Positions 36,330 through 50,350 of a DNA stretch of 64,000 nt are shown in pieces (position 1 is the stretch's first letter; each line of letters begins with the position of its first letter). The stretch is from Ecdyonurus torrentis (taxonomy: Eukaryota > Arthropoda > Insecta > Ephemeroptera > Heptageniidae): the NCBI GenBank assembly GCA_949318235.1, contig CASGGR010000020.1, positions 62,001-126,000 on the forward strand, read 5' to 3'. A program made the position numbers and the translations under genes. The notes below the pieces were generated by a model, which did not search any database, was not told the DNA's origin, and worked only from the letters and a program-made list of their open reading frames with translations.

Positions 36330-39035
36330 ATAAAACAAAGTTTCTATTTCAAGAACCAAATGTTATTGAATGATAAAAATCATACTTTTTACACGATTAA
36401 AACTAGTTTTGATGATTTCTCAAATACTAAGAATGCTACAGACATCCAATTTAATTAAAATCATAGCTTTTTCAATTCTCTACAAAAAAGATGTCTTGAA
36501 CTTTTTTGCTTCGACGCATACTTTTTGAGTTATTGACAATTTTAGTTTTCACTCATCATGTAGCCAAACCAAGTCATAAAACAAAGTTTCTATTTCAAGA
36601 ACCAAATGTTATTGAATGATAAAAATCATACTTTTTACACGAATAAAACTAGTTTTGATGATTTCTCAAAAACTAAGAATGCTACAGACATCAAATTTGA
36701 CTCAAAACATAGCTTCTTCAATTGTCTACAAAAAAGATGTCTTGAACTGTTTTGCTCCGACGCATACTTTTTGGGTTATTGACAATTTTAGTTTTCACTC
36801 ATCATGTAGCCAAACCAAGTCTTGAAACAAAGTTTCTATTTCAAGAACCAAATGTTATTGAATGATAAAAATCATACTTTTTACACGATTAAAACTAGTT
36901 TTGATGATTTCTCAAATACTAAGAATGCTACAGACATCCAATTTGATTAAAAACATAGCTTTTTCAATTCTCTACAAAAAAGATGTCTTGAACTTTTTTG
37001 CTTCGACGCATACTTTTTGAGTTATTGACAATTTTAGTTTTCACTCATCATGTAGCCAAACCAAGTCATGAAACAAAGTTTCTATTTCAAGAACCAAATG
37101 TTATTGAATGATAAAAATCATACTTTTTACACGAATAAAACTAGTTTTGATGATTTCTCAAAAACTAAGAATGCTACAGACATCAAATTTGACTCAAAAC
37201 ATAGCTTCTTCAATTGTCTACAAAAAAGATGTCTTGAACTTTTTTGCTCCGACGCATACTTTTTGGGTTATTGACAATTTTAGTTTTCACTCATCATGTA
37301 GCCAAACCAAGTCATGAAACAAAGTTTCTATTTCAAGAACCAAATGTTATTGAATGATAAAAATCATACTTTTTACACGAATAAAACTAGTTTTGATGAT
37401 TTCTCAAAAACTAAGAATGCTACAGACATCAAATTTTACTCAAAACATAGCTTTTTTAATTCTCTACAAAAAAGATGTCTTGAAGTTTTTTGCTCCGACG
37501 CATACTTTTTGGGTTATTGACAATTTTAGTTTTCACTCATCATGTAGCCAAACCAAGTCTTGAAACAAAGTTTCTATTTCAAGAACCAAATGTTATTGAA
37601 TGATAAAAATCATACTTTTTACACGATTAAAACTAGTTTTGATGATTTCTCAAATACTAAGAATGCTACAGACATCCAATTTAATTAAAATCATAGCTTT
37701 TTCAATTCTCTACAAAAAAGATGTCTTGAACTTTTTTGCTTCGACGCATACTTTTTGAGTTATTGACAATTTTAGTTTTCACTCATCATGTAGCCAAACC
37801 AAGTCATAAAACAAAGTTTCTATTTCAAGAACCAAATGTTATTGAATGATAAAAATCATACTTTTTACACGAATAAAACTAGTTTTGATGATTTCTCAAA
37901 AACTAAGAATGCTACAGACATCAAATTTAACCCAAAACATAGCTTCTTCAATTGTCTACAAAAAAGATGTCTTGAACTTTTTTGCTCCGACGCATACTTT
38001 TTGGGTTATTGACAATTTTAGTTTTCACTCATCATGTAGCCAAACCAAGTCATAAAACAAAGTTTCTATTTCAAGAACCAAATGTTATTGAATGATAAAA
38101 ATCATACTTTTTACACGAATAAAACTAGTTTTGATGATTTCTTAAATACTAAGAATGCTACAGACATCCAATTTGATTAAAAACATAGCTTTTTCAATTC
38201 TCTACAAAAAAGATGTCGTGAACTTTTTTGCTTCGACGCATACTTTTTGAGTTATTGACAATTTTAGTTTTCACTCATCATGTAGCCAAACCAAGTCATA
38301 AAACAAAGTTTCTATTTCAAGAACCAAATGTTATTGAATGATAAAAATTATACTTTTTACACGAATAAAACTAGTTTTGATGATTTCTCAAAAACTAAGA
38401 ATGCTACAGACATCTTATTTAACTCAAAACATAGCTTTTTTAATTCTCTACAAAAAAGATGTCTTGAACTTTTTTGCTCCGACGCATACTTTTTGGGTTA
38501 TTGACAATTTTAGTTTTCACTCATCATGTAGCCAAACCTAGTCATGAAACAAAGTTTCTATTTCAAGAACCAAATGTTATTGAATGATAAAAATCATACT
38601 TTTTACACGATTAAAACTAGTTTTGATGATTTCTTAAAAACTAAGAATGCTACAGTCACTAAATTTAACTCATTACATAGCTTTTTTAATTCTCTACAAA
38701 AAAGATGTCTTGAAGTTTTTTGCTCCGACGCATACTTTTTGGGTTATTGACAATTTTAGTTTTCACTCATCATGTAGCCAAACCAAGACATGAAACAAAG
38801 TTTCTATTTCAAGAACCAAATGTTATTGAATGATAGAAATCATACTTTTTACACGAATAAAACTAGTTTTGATGATTTCTCAAAAACTAAGAATGCTACA
38901 GACATCCAATTAAACTCAAAACATAGCTTTTTTAATTCTCTACAAAAAAGAAATCTTAAACTTTTTTGCTCCGACGCATACTTTTTGGGTTATTGACAAT
39001 TTTAGTTTTCACTCATCATGTAGCCAAACCTAGTC
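36330..39035 (+). repeat. 11-monomer block C2-A-C-A-B-C2-G-D-E-F-I (2706 bp)
   Basis: The order is C2-A-C-A-B-C2-G-D-E-F-I. The stretch A-B-C2-G-D-E-F-I recurs at 42726-44693. The F at 38544 ends in CCAAGAC, which in domain 2 marks the 3' end of H. The F-to-I junction therefore looks like an F/H exchange that removed K, N and H. Confidence 0.85.
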
Positions 39036-42000
39036 ATGAAACAAAGTTTCTATTTCAAGAACCAAATGTTATTGAATGATAAAAATCATACTTTTTACAC
39101 GATTAAAACTAGTTTTGATGATTTCTCAAATACTAAGAATGCTACAGACATCCAATTTGATTAAAAACATAGCTTTTTCAATTCTCTACAAAAAAGATGT
39201 CTTGAACTTTTTTGCTTCGACGCATACTTTTTGAGTTATTGACAATTTTAGTTTTCACTCATCATGTAGCCAAACCAAGTCATGAAACAAAGTTTCTATT
39301 TCAAGAACCAAATGTTATTGAATGATAAAAATCATACTTTTTACACGAATAAAACTAGTTTTGATGATTTCTCAAAAACTAAGAATGCTACAGACATCAA
39401 ATTTGACTCAAAACATAGCTTCTTCAATTGTCTACAAAAAAGATGTCTTGAACTTTTTTGCTCCGACGCATACTTTTTGGGTTATTGACAATTTTAGTTT
39501 TCACTCATCATGTAGCCAAACCAAGTCATGAAACAAAGTTTCTATTTCAAGAACCAAATGTTATTGAATGATAAAAATCATACTTTTTACACGAATAAAA
39601 CTAGTTTTGATGATTTCTCAAAAACTAAGAATGCTACAGACATCAAATTTTACTCAAAACATAGCTTTTTTAATTCTCTACAAAAAAGATGTCTTGAAGT
39701 TTTTTGCTCCGACGCATACTTTTTGGGTTATTGACAATTTTAGTTTTCACTCATCATGTAGCCAAACCAAGTCTTGAAACAAAGTTTCTATTTCAAGAAC
39801 CAAATGTTATTGAATGATAAAAATCATACTTTTTACACGATTAAAACTAGTTTTGATGATTTCTCAAATACTAAGAATGCTACAGACATCCAATTTAATT
39901 AAAATCATAGCTTTTTCAATTCTCTACAAAAAAGATGTCTTGAACTTTTTTGCTTCGACGCATACTTTTTGAGTTATTGACAATTTTAGTTTTCACTCAT
40001 CATGTAGCCAAACCAAGTCATAAAACAAAGTTTCTATTTCAAGAACCAAATGTTATTGAATGATAAAAATCATACTTTTTACACGAATAAAACTAGTTTT
40101 GATGATTTCTCAAAAACTAAGAATGCTACAGACATCCAATTTGATTAAAAACATAGCTTTTTCAATTCTCTACAAAAAAGATGTCGTGAACTTTTTTGCT
40201 TCGACGCATACTTTTTGAGTTATTGACAATTTTAGTTTTCACTCATCATGTAGCCAAACCAAGTCATAAAACAAAGTTTCTATTTCAAGAACCAAATGTT
40301 ATTGAATGATAAAAATTATACTTTTTACACGAATAAAACTAGTTTTGATGATTTCTCAAAAACTAAGAATGCTACAGACATCTTATTTAACTCAAAACAT
40401 AGCTTTTTTAATTCTCTACAAAAAAGATGTCTTGAACTTTTTTGCTCCGACGCATACTTTTTGGGTTATTGACAATTTTAGTTTTCACTCATCATGTAGC
40501 CAAACCTAGTCATGAAACAAAGTTTCTATTTCAAGAACCAAATGTTATTGAATGATAAAAATCATACTTTTTACACGATTAAAACTAGTTTTGATGATTT
40601 CTTAAAAACTAAGAATGCTACAGTCACTAAATTTAACTCATTACATAGCTTTTTTAATTCTCTACAAAAAAGATGTCTTGAAGTTTTTTGCTCCGACGCA
40701 TACTTTTTGGGTTATTGACAATTTTAGTTTTCACTCATCATGTAGCCAAACCAAGACATGAAACAAAGTTTCTATTTCAAGAACCAAATGTTATTGAATG
40801 ATAGAAATCATACTTTTTACACGAATAAAACTAGTTTTGATGATTTCTCAAAAACTAAGAATGCTACAGACATCCAATTAAACTCAAAACATAGCTTTTT
40901 TAATTCTCTACAAAAAAGAAATCTTAAACTTTTTTGCTCCGACGCATACTTTTTGGGTTATTGACAATTTTAGTTTTCACTCATCATGTAGCCAAACCTA
41001 GTCATGAAACAAAGTTTCTATTTCAAGAACCAAATGTTATTGAATGATAAAAATCATACTTTTTACTCGAATAAAACTAGTTTTGATGATTTCTTAAAAA
41101 CTAAGAATGCTACAGACATCCAAATTGATTAAAAACATAGCTTTTTAAATTCTCTACAAAAAAGATGTCTTGAACTTTTTTGCTCCGACGCATACTTTTT
41201 GGGTTATTGACAATTTTAGTTTTCACTCATCATGTAGCCAAACCAAGTCATGAAACAAAGTTTCTATTTCAAGAACCAAATGTTATTGAATGATAAAAAT
41301 CATACTTTTTACACGAATAAAACTAGTTATGATGATTTCTCAAAAACTAAGAATGCTACAGACATCAAATTTTACTCAAAACATAGCTTTTTTAATTCTC
41401 TACAAAAAAGATGTCTTGAAGTTTTTTGCTCCGACGCATACTTTTTGGGTTATTGACAATTTTAGTTTTCACTCATCATGTAGCCAAACCAAGTCTTGAA
41501 ACAAAGTTTCTATTTCAAGAACCAAATGTTATTGAATGATAAAAATCATACTTTTTACACGATTAAAACTAGTTTTGATGATTTCTCAAATACTAAGAAT
41601 GCTACAGACATCCAATTTGATTAAAAACATAGCTTTTTCAATTCTCTACAAAAAAGATGTCTTGAACTTTTTTGCTTCGACGCATACTTTTTGAGTTATT
41701 GACAATTTTAGTTTTCACTCATCATGTAGCCAAACCAAGTCATGAAACAAAGTTTCTATTTCAAGAACCAAATGTTATTGAATGATAAAAATCATACTTT
41801 TTACACGAATAAAACTAGTTTTGATGATTTCTCAAAAACTAAGAATGCTACAGACATCAAATTTGATTAAAAACATAGCTTTTTCAATTCTCTACAAAAA
41901 AGATGTCGTGAACTTTTTTGCTTCGACGCATACTTTTTGAGTTATTGACAATTTTAGTTTTCACTCATCATGTAGCCAAACCAAGTCATAAAACAAAGTT

Positions 42001-42232
42001 TCTATTTCAAGAACCAATGTTATTGAATGATAAAAATTATACTTTTTACACGAATAAAACTAGTTTTGATGATTTCTTAAAAACTAAGAATGCTACAGTC
42101 ACTAAATTTAACTCATTACATAGCTTTTTTAATTCTCTACAAAAAAGATGTCTTGAACTTTTTTGCTTCGACGCATACTTTTTGAGTTATTGACAATTTT
42201 AGTTTTCACTCATCATGTAGCCAAACCAAGTC
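39036..42232 (+). repeat. 13-monomer HOR, copy 1 (3197 bp)
   Basis: The order is C-A-B-C2-D2-E-F-I-J-B2-C-X-L. The same order and length recur at 46416-49612, exactly 30 monomers (7380 bp) downstream. The terminal L is 245 bp in both. Confidence 0.9.
41988..42232 (+). repeat. Type L monomer, 245 bp (copy 4)
   Basis: It has the same deletion. It ends the first 13-monomer HOR and, unlike copies 1 to 3, is followed by an A. Confidence 0.88.
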
Positions 42233-44693
42233 ATAAAACAAAGTTTCTATTTCAAGAACCAAATGTTATTGAATGATAAAAATCATACTTTTTACACGAA
42301 TAAAACTAGTTTTGATGATTTCTCAAAAACTAAGAATGCTACAGACATCAAATTTGACTCAAAACATAGCTTCTTCAATTGTCTACAAAAAAGATGTCTT
42401 GAACTTTTTTGCTCCGACGCATACTTTTTGGGTTATTGACAATTTTAGTTTTCACTCATCATGTAGCCAAACCAAGTCATGAAACAAAGTTTCTATTTCA
42501 AGAACCAAAATTTTATTGAATGATAAAAATCATACTTTTTACACGAATAAAACTAGTTTTGATGATTTCTTAAATACTAAGAATGCTACAGACATCCAAT
42601 TTGATTAAAAACATAGCTTTTTAAATTCTCTACAAAAAAGATGTCTTGAACTTTTTTGCTCCGACGCATACTTTTTGGGTTATTGACAATTTTAGTTTTC
42701 ACTCATCATGTAGCCAAACCAAGTCATGAAACAAAGTTTCTATTTCAAGAACCAAATGTTATTGAATGATAAAAATCATACTTTTTACACGAATAAAACT
42801 AGTTTTGATGATTTCTCAAAAACTAAGAATGCTACAGACATCAAATTTGACTCAAAACATAGCTTCTTCAATTGTCTACAAAAAAGATGTCTTGAACTTT
42901 TTTGCTCCGACGCATACTTTTTGGGTTATTGACAATTTTAGTTTTCACTCATCATGTAGCCAAACCAAGTCATGAAACAAAGTTTCTATTTCAAGAACCA
43001 AATGTTATTGAATGATAAAAATCATACTTTTTACACGAATAAAACTAGTTTTGATGATTTCTCAAAAACTAAGAATGCTACAGACATCAAATTTTACTCA
43101 AAACATAGCTTTTTTAATTCTCTACAAAAAAGATGTCTTGAAGTTTTTTGCTCCGACGCATACTTTTTGGGTTATTGACAATTTTAGTTTTCACTCATCA
43201 TGTAGCCAAACCAAGTCTTGAAACAAAGTTTCTATTTCAAGAACCAAATGTTATTGAATGATAAAAATCATACTTTTTACACGATTAAAACTAGTTTTGA
43301 TGATTTCTCAAATACTAAGAATGCTACAGACATCCAATTTAATTAAAATCATAGCTTTTTCAATTCTCTACAAAAAAGATGTCTTGAACTTTTTTGCTTC
43401 GACGCATACTTTTTGAGTTATTGACAATTTTAGTTTTCACTCATCATGTAGCCAAACCAAGTCATAAAACAAAGTTTCTATTTCAAGAACCAAATGTTAT
43501 TGAATGATAAAAATCATACTTTTTACACGAATAAAACTAGTTTTGATGATTTCTCAAAAACTAAGAATGCTACAGACATCAAATTTAACCCAAAACATAG
43601 CTTCTTCAATTGTCTACAAAAAAGATGTCTTGAACTTTTTTGCTCCGACGCATACTTTTTGGGTTATTGACAATTTTAGTTTTCACTCATCATGTAGCCA
43701 AACCAAGTCATAAAACAAAGTTTCTATTTCAAGAACCAAATGTTATTGAATGATAAAAATCATACTTTTTACACGAATAAAACTAGTTTTGATGATTTCT
43801 TAAATACTAAGAATGCTACAGACATCCAATTTGATTAAAAACATAGCTTTTTCAATTCTCTACAAAAAAGATGTCGTGAACTTTTTTGCTTCGACGCATA
43901 CTTTTTGAGTTATTGACAATTTTAGTTTTCACTCATCATGTAGCCAAACCAAGTCATAAAACAAAGTTTCTATTTCAAGAACCAAATGTTATTGAATGAT
44001 AAAAATTATACTTTTTACACGAATAAAACTAGTTTTGATGATTTCTCAAAAACTAAGAATGCTACAGACATCTTATTTAACTCAAAACATAGCTTTTTTA
44101 ATTCTCTACAAAAAAGATGTCTTGAACTTTTTTGCTCCGACGCATACTTTTTGGGTTATTGACAATTTTAGTTTTCACTCATCATGTAGCCAAACCTAGT
44201 CATGAAACAAAGTTTCTATTTCAAGAACCAAATGTTATTGAATGATAAAAATCATACTTTTTACACGATTAAAACTAGTTTTGATGATTTCTTAAAAACT
44301 AAGAATGCTACAGTCACTAAATTTAACTCATTACATAGCTTTTTTAATTCTCTACAAAAAAGATGTCTTGAAGTTTTTTGCTCCGACGCATACTTTTTGG
44401 GTTATTGACAATTTTAGTTTTCACTCATCATGTAGCCAAACCAAGACATGAAACAAAGTTTCTATTTCAAGAACCAAATGTTATTGAATGATAGAAATCA
44501 TACTTTTTACACGAATAAAACTAGTTTTGATGATTTCTCAAAAACTAAGAATGCTACAGACATCCAATTAAACTCAAAACATAGCTTTTTTAATTCTCTA
44601 CAAAAAAGAAATCTTAAACTTTTTTGCTCCGACGCATACTTTTTGGGTTATTGACAATTTTAGTTTTCACTCATCATGTAGCCAAACCTAGTC
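42233..44693 (+). repeat. 10-monomer block A-O-A-B-C2-G-D-E-F-I (2461 bp)
   Basis: The order is A-O-A-B-C2-G-D-E-F-I. The O monomer at 42479 is the only 247-bp monomer in the window, carrying CCAAAATTTTATTG where others have CCAAATGTTATTG. The block leads into a 7-monomer partial copy of the 13-monomer unit. Confidence 0.86.
42479..42725 (+). repeat. Type O monomer, 247 bp, the only long monomer
   Basis: It has ACCAAAATTTTATTG instead of ACCAAATGTTATTG, a net gain of one base in the region where type L loses one. Otherwise it is D-like with CTTAAATAC, CTTTTTAAATTC and the CTCCG/GGGT haplotype. The later O copies at 49859 and 51580 are 246 bp. Confidence 0.85.
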
Positions 44694-46415
44694 ATGAAAC
44701 AAAGTTTCTATTTCAAGAACCAAATGTTATTGAATGATAAAAATCATACTTTTTACACGATTAAAACTAGTTTTGATGATTTCTCAAATACTAAGAATGC
44801 TACAGACATCCAATTTGATTAAAAACATAGCTTTTTCAATTCTCTACAAAAAAGATGTCTTGAACTTTTTTGCTTCGACGCATACTTTTTGAGTTATTGA
44901 CAATTTTAGTTTTCACTCATCATGTAGCCAAACCAAGTCATGAAACAAAGTTTCTATTTCAAGAACCAAATGTTATTGAATGATAAAAATCATACTTTTT
45001 ACACGAATAAAACTAGTTTTGATGATTTCTCAAAAACTAAGAATGCTACAGACATCAAATTTGACTCAAAACATAGCTTCTTCAATTGTCTACAAAAAAG
45101 ATGTCTTGAACTTTTTTGCTCCGACGCATACTTTTTGGGTTATTGACAATTTTAGTTTTCACTCATCATGTAGCCAAACCAAGTCATGAAACAAAGTTTC
45201 TATTTCAAGAACCAAATGTTATTGAATGATAAAAATCATACTTTTTACACGAATAAAACTAGTTTTGATGATTTCTCAAAAACTAAGAATGCTACAGACA
45301 TCAAATTTTACTCAAAACATAGCTTTTTTAATTCTCTACAAAAAAGATGTCTTGAAGTTTTTTGCTCCGACGCATACTTTTTGGGTTATTGACAATTTTA
45401 GTTTTCACTCATCATGTAGCCAAACCAAGTCTTGAAACAAAGTTTCTATTTCAAGAACCAAATGTTATTGAATGATAAAAATCATACTTTTTACACGATT
45501 AAAACTAGTTTTGATGATTTCTCAAATACTAAGAATGCTACAGACATCCAATTTAATTAAAATCATAGCTTTTTCAATTCTCTACAAAAAAGATGTCTTG
45601 AACTTTTTTGCTTCGACGCATACTTTTTGAGTTATTGACAATTTTAGTTTTCACTCATCATGTAGCCAAACCAAGTCATAAAACAAAGTTTCTATTTCAA
45701 GAACCAAATGTTATTGAATGATAAAAATCATACTTTTTACACGAATAAAACTAGTTTTGATGATTTCTCAAAAACTAAGAATGCTACAGACATCCAATTT
45801 GATTAAAAACATAGCTTTTTCAATTCTCTACAAAAAAGATGTCGTGAACTTTTTTGCTTCGACGCATACTTTTTGAGTTATTGACAATTTTAGTTTTCAC
45901 TCATCATGTAGCCAAACCAAGTCATAAAACAAAGTTTCTATTTCAAGAACCAAATGTTATTGAATGATAAAAATTATACTTTTTACACGAATAAAACTAG
46001 TTTTGATGATTTCTCAAAAACTAAGAATGCTACAGACATCTTATTTAACTCAAAACATAGCTTTTTTAATTCTCTACAAAAAAGATGTCTTGAAGTTTTT
46101 TGCTCCGACGCATACTTTTTGGGTTATTGACAATTTTAGTTTTCACTCATCATGTAGCCAAACCAAGACATGAAACAAAGTTTCTATTTCAAGAACCAAA
46201 TGTTATTGAATGATAGAAATCATACTTTTTACACGAATAAAACTAGTTTTGATGATTTCTCAAAAACTAAGAATGCTACAGACATCCAATTAAACTCAAA
46301 ACATAGCTTTTTTAATTCTCTACAAAAAAGAAATCTTAAACTTTTTTGCTCCGACGCATACTTTTTGGGTTATTGACAATTTTAGTTTTCACTCATCATG
46401 TAGCCAAACCTAGTC
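44694..46415 (+). repeat. 7-monomer block C-A-B-C2-D2-E/F-I (1722 bp)
   Basis: The order is C-A-B-C2-D2-E/F-I. It matches the first eight monomers of the 13-monomer unit except that E and F are fused into one monomer (45924). That monomer has an E front (AATTATAC, ATCTTATTT) and an F back (GAAG, then CCAAGAC). Exactly one monomer is lost. Confidence 0.88.
45924..46169 (+). repeat. Hybrid monomer E/F: junction of a one-monomer loss
   Basis: The front is AATTATAC and ATCTTATTTAAC (E). The back is GAAGTTTTTTGC and CCAAGAC (F as it stands before I). Copies at 40266/40512 and 47646/47892 keep E and F separate. The switch lies between about monomer positions 129 and 172. Confidence 0.84.
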
Positions 46416-49400
46416 ATGAAACAAAGTTTCTATTTCAAGAACCAAATGTTATTGAATGATAAAAATCATACTTTTTACACGATTAAAACTAGTTTTGATG
46501 ATTTCTCAAATACTAAGAATGCTACAGACATCCAATTTGATTAAAAACATAGCTTTTTCAATTCTCTACAAAAAAGATGTCTTGAACTTTTTTGCTTCGA
46601 CGCATACTTTTTGAGTTATTGACAATTTTAGTTTTCACTCATCATGTAGCCAAACCAAGTCATGAAACAAAGTTTCTATTTCAAGAACCAAATGTTATTG
46701 AATGATAAAAATCATACTTTTTACACGAATAAAACTAGTTTTGATGATTTCTCAAAAACTAAGAATGCTACAGACATCAAATTTGACTCAAAACATAGCT
46801 TCTTCAATTGTCTACAAAAAAGATGTCTTGAACTTTTTTGCTCCGACGCATACTTTTTGGGTTATTGACAATTTTAGTTTTCACTCATCATGTAGCCAAA
46901 CCAAGTCATGAAACAAAGTTTCTATTTCAAGAACCAAATGTTATTGAATGATAAAAATCATACTTTTTACACGAATAAAACTAGTTTTGATGATTTCTCA
47001 AAAACTAAGAATGCTACAGACATCAAATTTTACTCAAAACATAGCTTTTTTAATTCTCTACAAAAAAGATGTCTTGAAGTTTTTTGCTCCGACGCATACT
47101 TTTTGGGTTATTGACAATTTTAGTTTTCACTCATCATGTAGCCAAACCAAGTCTTGAAACAAAGTTTCTATTTCAAGAACCAAATGTTATTGAATGATAA
47201 AAATCATACTTTTTACACGATTAAAACTAGTTTTGATGATTTCTCAAATACTAAGAATGCTACAGACATCCAATTTAATTAAAATCATAGCTTTTTCAAT
47301 TCTCTACAAAAAAGATGTCTTGAACTTTTTTGCTTCGACGCATACTTTTTGAGTTATTGACAATTTTAGTTTTCACTCATCATGTAGCCAAACCAAGTCA
47401 TAAAACAAAGTTTCTATTTCAAGAACCAAATGTTATTGAATGATAAAAATCATACTTTTTACACGAATAAAACTAGTTTTGATGATTTCTCAAAAACTAA
47501 GAATGCTACAGACATCCAATTTGATTAAAAACATAGCTTTTTCAATTCTCTACAAAAAAGATGTCGTGAACTTTTTTGCTTCGACGCATACTTTTTGAGT
47601 TATTGACAATTTTAGTTTTCACTCATCATGTAGCCAAACCAAGTCATAAAACAAAGTTTCTATTTCAAGAACCAAATGTTATTGAATGATAAAAATTATA
47701 CTTTTTACACGAATAAAACTAGTTTTGATGATTTCTCAAAAACTAAGAATGCTACAGACATCTTATTTAACTCAAAACATAGCTTTTTTAATTCTCTACA
47801 AAAAAGATGTCTTGAACTTTTTTGCTCCGACGCATACTTTTTGGGTTATTGACAATTTTAGTTTTCACTCATCATGTAGCCAAACCTAGTCATGAAACAA
47901 AGTTTCTATTTCAAGAACCAAATGTTATTGAATGATAAAAATCATACTTTTTACACGATTAAAACTAGTTTTGATGATTTCTTAAAAACTAAGAATGCTA
48001 CAGTCACTAAATTTAACTCATTACATAGCTTTTTTAATTCTCTACAAAAAAGATGTCTTGAAGTTTTTTGCTCCGACGCATACTTTTTGGGTTATTGACA
48101 ATTTTAGTTTTCACTCATCATGTAGCCAAACCAAGACATGAAACAAAGTTTCTATTTCAAGAACCAAATGTTATTGAATGATAGAAATCATACTTTTTAC
48201 ACGAATAAAACTAGTTTTGATGATTTCTCAAAAACTAAGAATGCTACAGACATCCAATTAAACTCAAAACATAGCTTTTTTAATTCTCTACAAAAAAGAA
48301 ATCTTAAACTTTTTTGCTCCGACGCATACTTTTTGGGTTATTGACAATTTTAGTTTTCACTCATCATGTAGCCAAACCTAGTCATGAAACAAAGTTTCTA
48401 TTTCAAGAACCAAATGTTATTGAATGATAAAAATCATACTTTTTACTCGAATAAAACTAGTTTTGATGATTTCTTAAAAACTAAGAATGCTACAGACATC
48501 CAAATTGATTAAAAACATAGCTTTTTAAATTCTCTACAAAAAAGATGTCTTGAACTTTTTTGCTCCGACGCATACTTTTTGGGTTATTGACAATTTTAGT
48601 TTTCACTCATCATGTAGCCAAACCAAGTCATGAAACAAAGTTTCTATTTCAAGAACCAAATGTTATTGAATGATAAAAATCATACTTTTTACACGAATAA
48701 AACTAGTTATGATGATTTCTCAAAAACTAAGAATGCTACAGACATCAAATTTTACTCAAAACATAGCTTTTTTAATTCTCTACAAAAAAGATGTCTTGAA
48801 GTTTTTTGCTCCGACGCATACTTTTTGGGTTATTGACAATTTTAGTTTTCACTCATCATGTAGCCAAACCAAGTCTTGAAACAAAGTTTCTATTTCAAGA
48901 ACCAAATGTTATTGAATGATAAAAATCATACTTTTTACACGATTAAAACTAGTTTTGATGATTTCTCAAATACTAAGAATGCTACAGACATCCAATTTGA
49001 TTAAAAACATAGCTTTTTCAATTCTCTACAAAAAAGATGTCTTGAACTTTTTTGCTTCGACGCATACTTTTTGAGTTATTGACAATTTTAGTTTTCACTC
49101 ATCATGTAGCCAAACCAAGTCATGAAACAAAGTTTCTATTTCAAGAACCAAATGTTATTGAATGATAAAAATCATACTTTTTACACGAATAAAACTAGTT
49201 TTGATGATTTCTCAAAAACTAAGAATGCTACAGACATCAAATTTGATTAAAAACATAGCTTTTTCAATTCTCTACAAAAAAGATGTCGTGAACTTTTTTG
49301 CTTCGACGCATACTTTTTGAGTTATTGACAATTTTAGTTTTCACTCATCATGTAGCCAAACCAAGTCATAAAACAAAGTTTCTATTTCAAGAACCAATGT

Positions 49401-49612
49401 TATTGAATGATAAAAATTATACTTTTTACACGAATAAAACTAGTTTTGATGATTTCTTAAAAACTAAGAATGCTACAGTCACTAAATTTAACTCATTACA
49501 TAGCTTTTTTAATTCTCTACAAAAAAGATGTCTTGAACTTTTTTGCTTCGACGCATACTTTTTGAGTTATTGACAATTTTAGTTTTCACTCATCATGTAG
49601 CCAAACCAAGTC
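46416..49612 (+). repeat. 13-monomer HOR, copy 2 (3197 bp)
   Basis: The order is C-A-B-C2-D2-E-F-I-J-B2-C-X-L, the same as 39036-42232. I noticed no difference between the two copies while reading, but I did not align them base by base. Confidence 0.9.
49368..49612 (+). repeat. Type L monomer, 245 bp (copy 5)
   Basis: It has the same deletion. It ends the second 13-monomer HOR and is followed by an A. Confidence 0.88.
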
Positions 49613-50104
49613 ATAAAACAAAGTTTCTATTTCAAGAACCAAATGTTATTGAATGATAAAAATCATACTTTTTACACGAATAAAACTAGTTTTGATGATT
49701 TCTCAAAAACTAAGAATGCTACAGACATCAAATTTGACTCAAAACATAGCTTCTTCAATTGTCTACAAAAAAGATGTCTTGAACTTTTTTGCTCCGACGC
49801 ATACTTTTTGGGTTATTGACAATTTTAGTTTTCACTCATCATGTAGCCAAACCAAGTCATGAAACAAAGTTTCTATTTCAAGAACCAAATGTTATTGAAT
49901 GATAAAAATCATACTTTTTACACGAATAAAACTAGTTTTGATGATTTCTTAAATACTAAGAATGCTACAGACATCCAATTTGATTAAAAACATAGCTTTT
50001 TAAATTCTCTACAAAAAAGATGTCTTGAACTTTTTTGCTCCGACGCATACTTTTTGGGTTATTGACAATTTTAGTTTTCACTCATCATGTAGCCAAACCA
50101 AGTC

Positions 50105-50350
50105 ATGAAACAAAGTTTCTATTTCAAGAACCAAATGTTATTGAATGATAAAAATCATACTTTTTACACGATTAAAACTAGTTTTGATGATTTCTTAAAA
50201 ACTAAGAATACTACAGTCACTAAATTTGACTCATTACATAGCTTTTTCAATTCTCTACAAAAAAGATGTCTTGAACTTTTTTGCTCCGACGCATACTTTT
50301 TGGGTTATTGACAATTTTAGTTTTCACTCATCATGTAGCCAAACCAAGTC
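50105..50350 (+). repeat. Exemplar monomer, type P
   Basis: Diagnostic features are CGATT, CTTAAAAAC, AAGAATACTACAG and GTCACTAAATTTGACTCATT. It occurs only in domain 4 (50105, 51826, 57235, 60677 and 63628). The copies at 57235 and 60677 have CTTTTTAAATTC. Confidence 0.85.

Larger units (their letters stand above)
33871..49612 (+). repeat. Array domain 3: mixed A-B-C2-G-D-E-F-I repeats
   Basis: This domain combines domain 1 types (A, B, C2, G, D, E, F) with domain 2 types (I, J, X, L). K, N and H are absent. F is followed directly by I in four places (38544, 40512, 44202 and 47892). It ends with the second copy of a 13-monomer unit. Confidence 0.85.
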
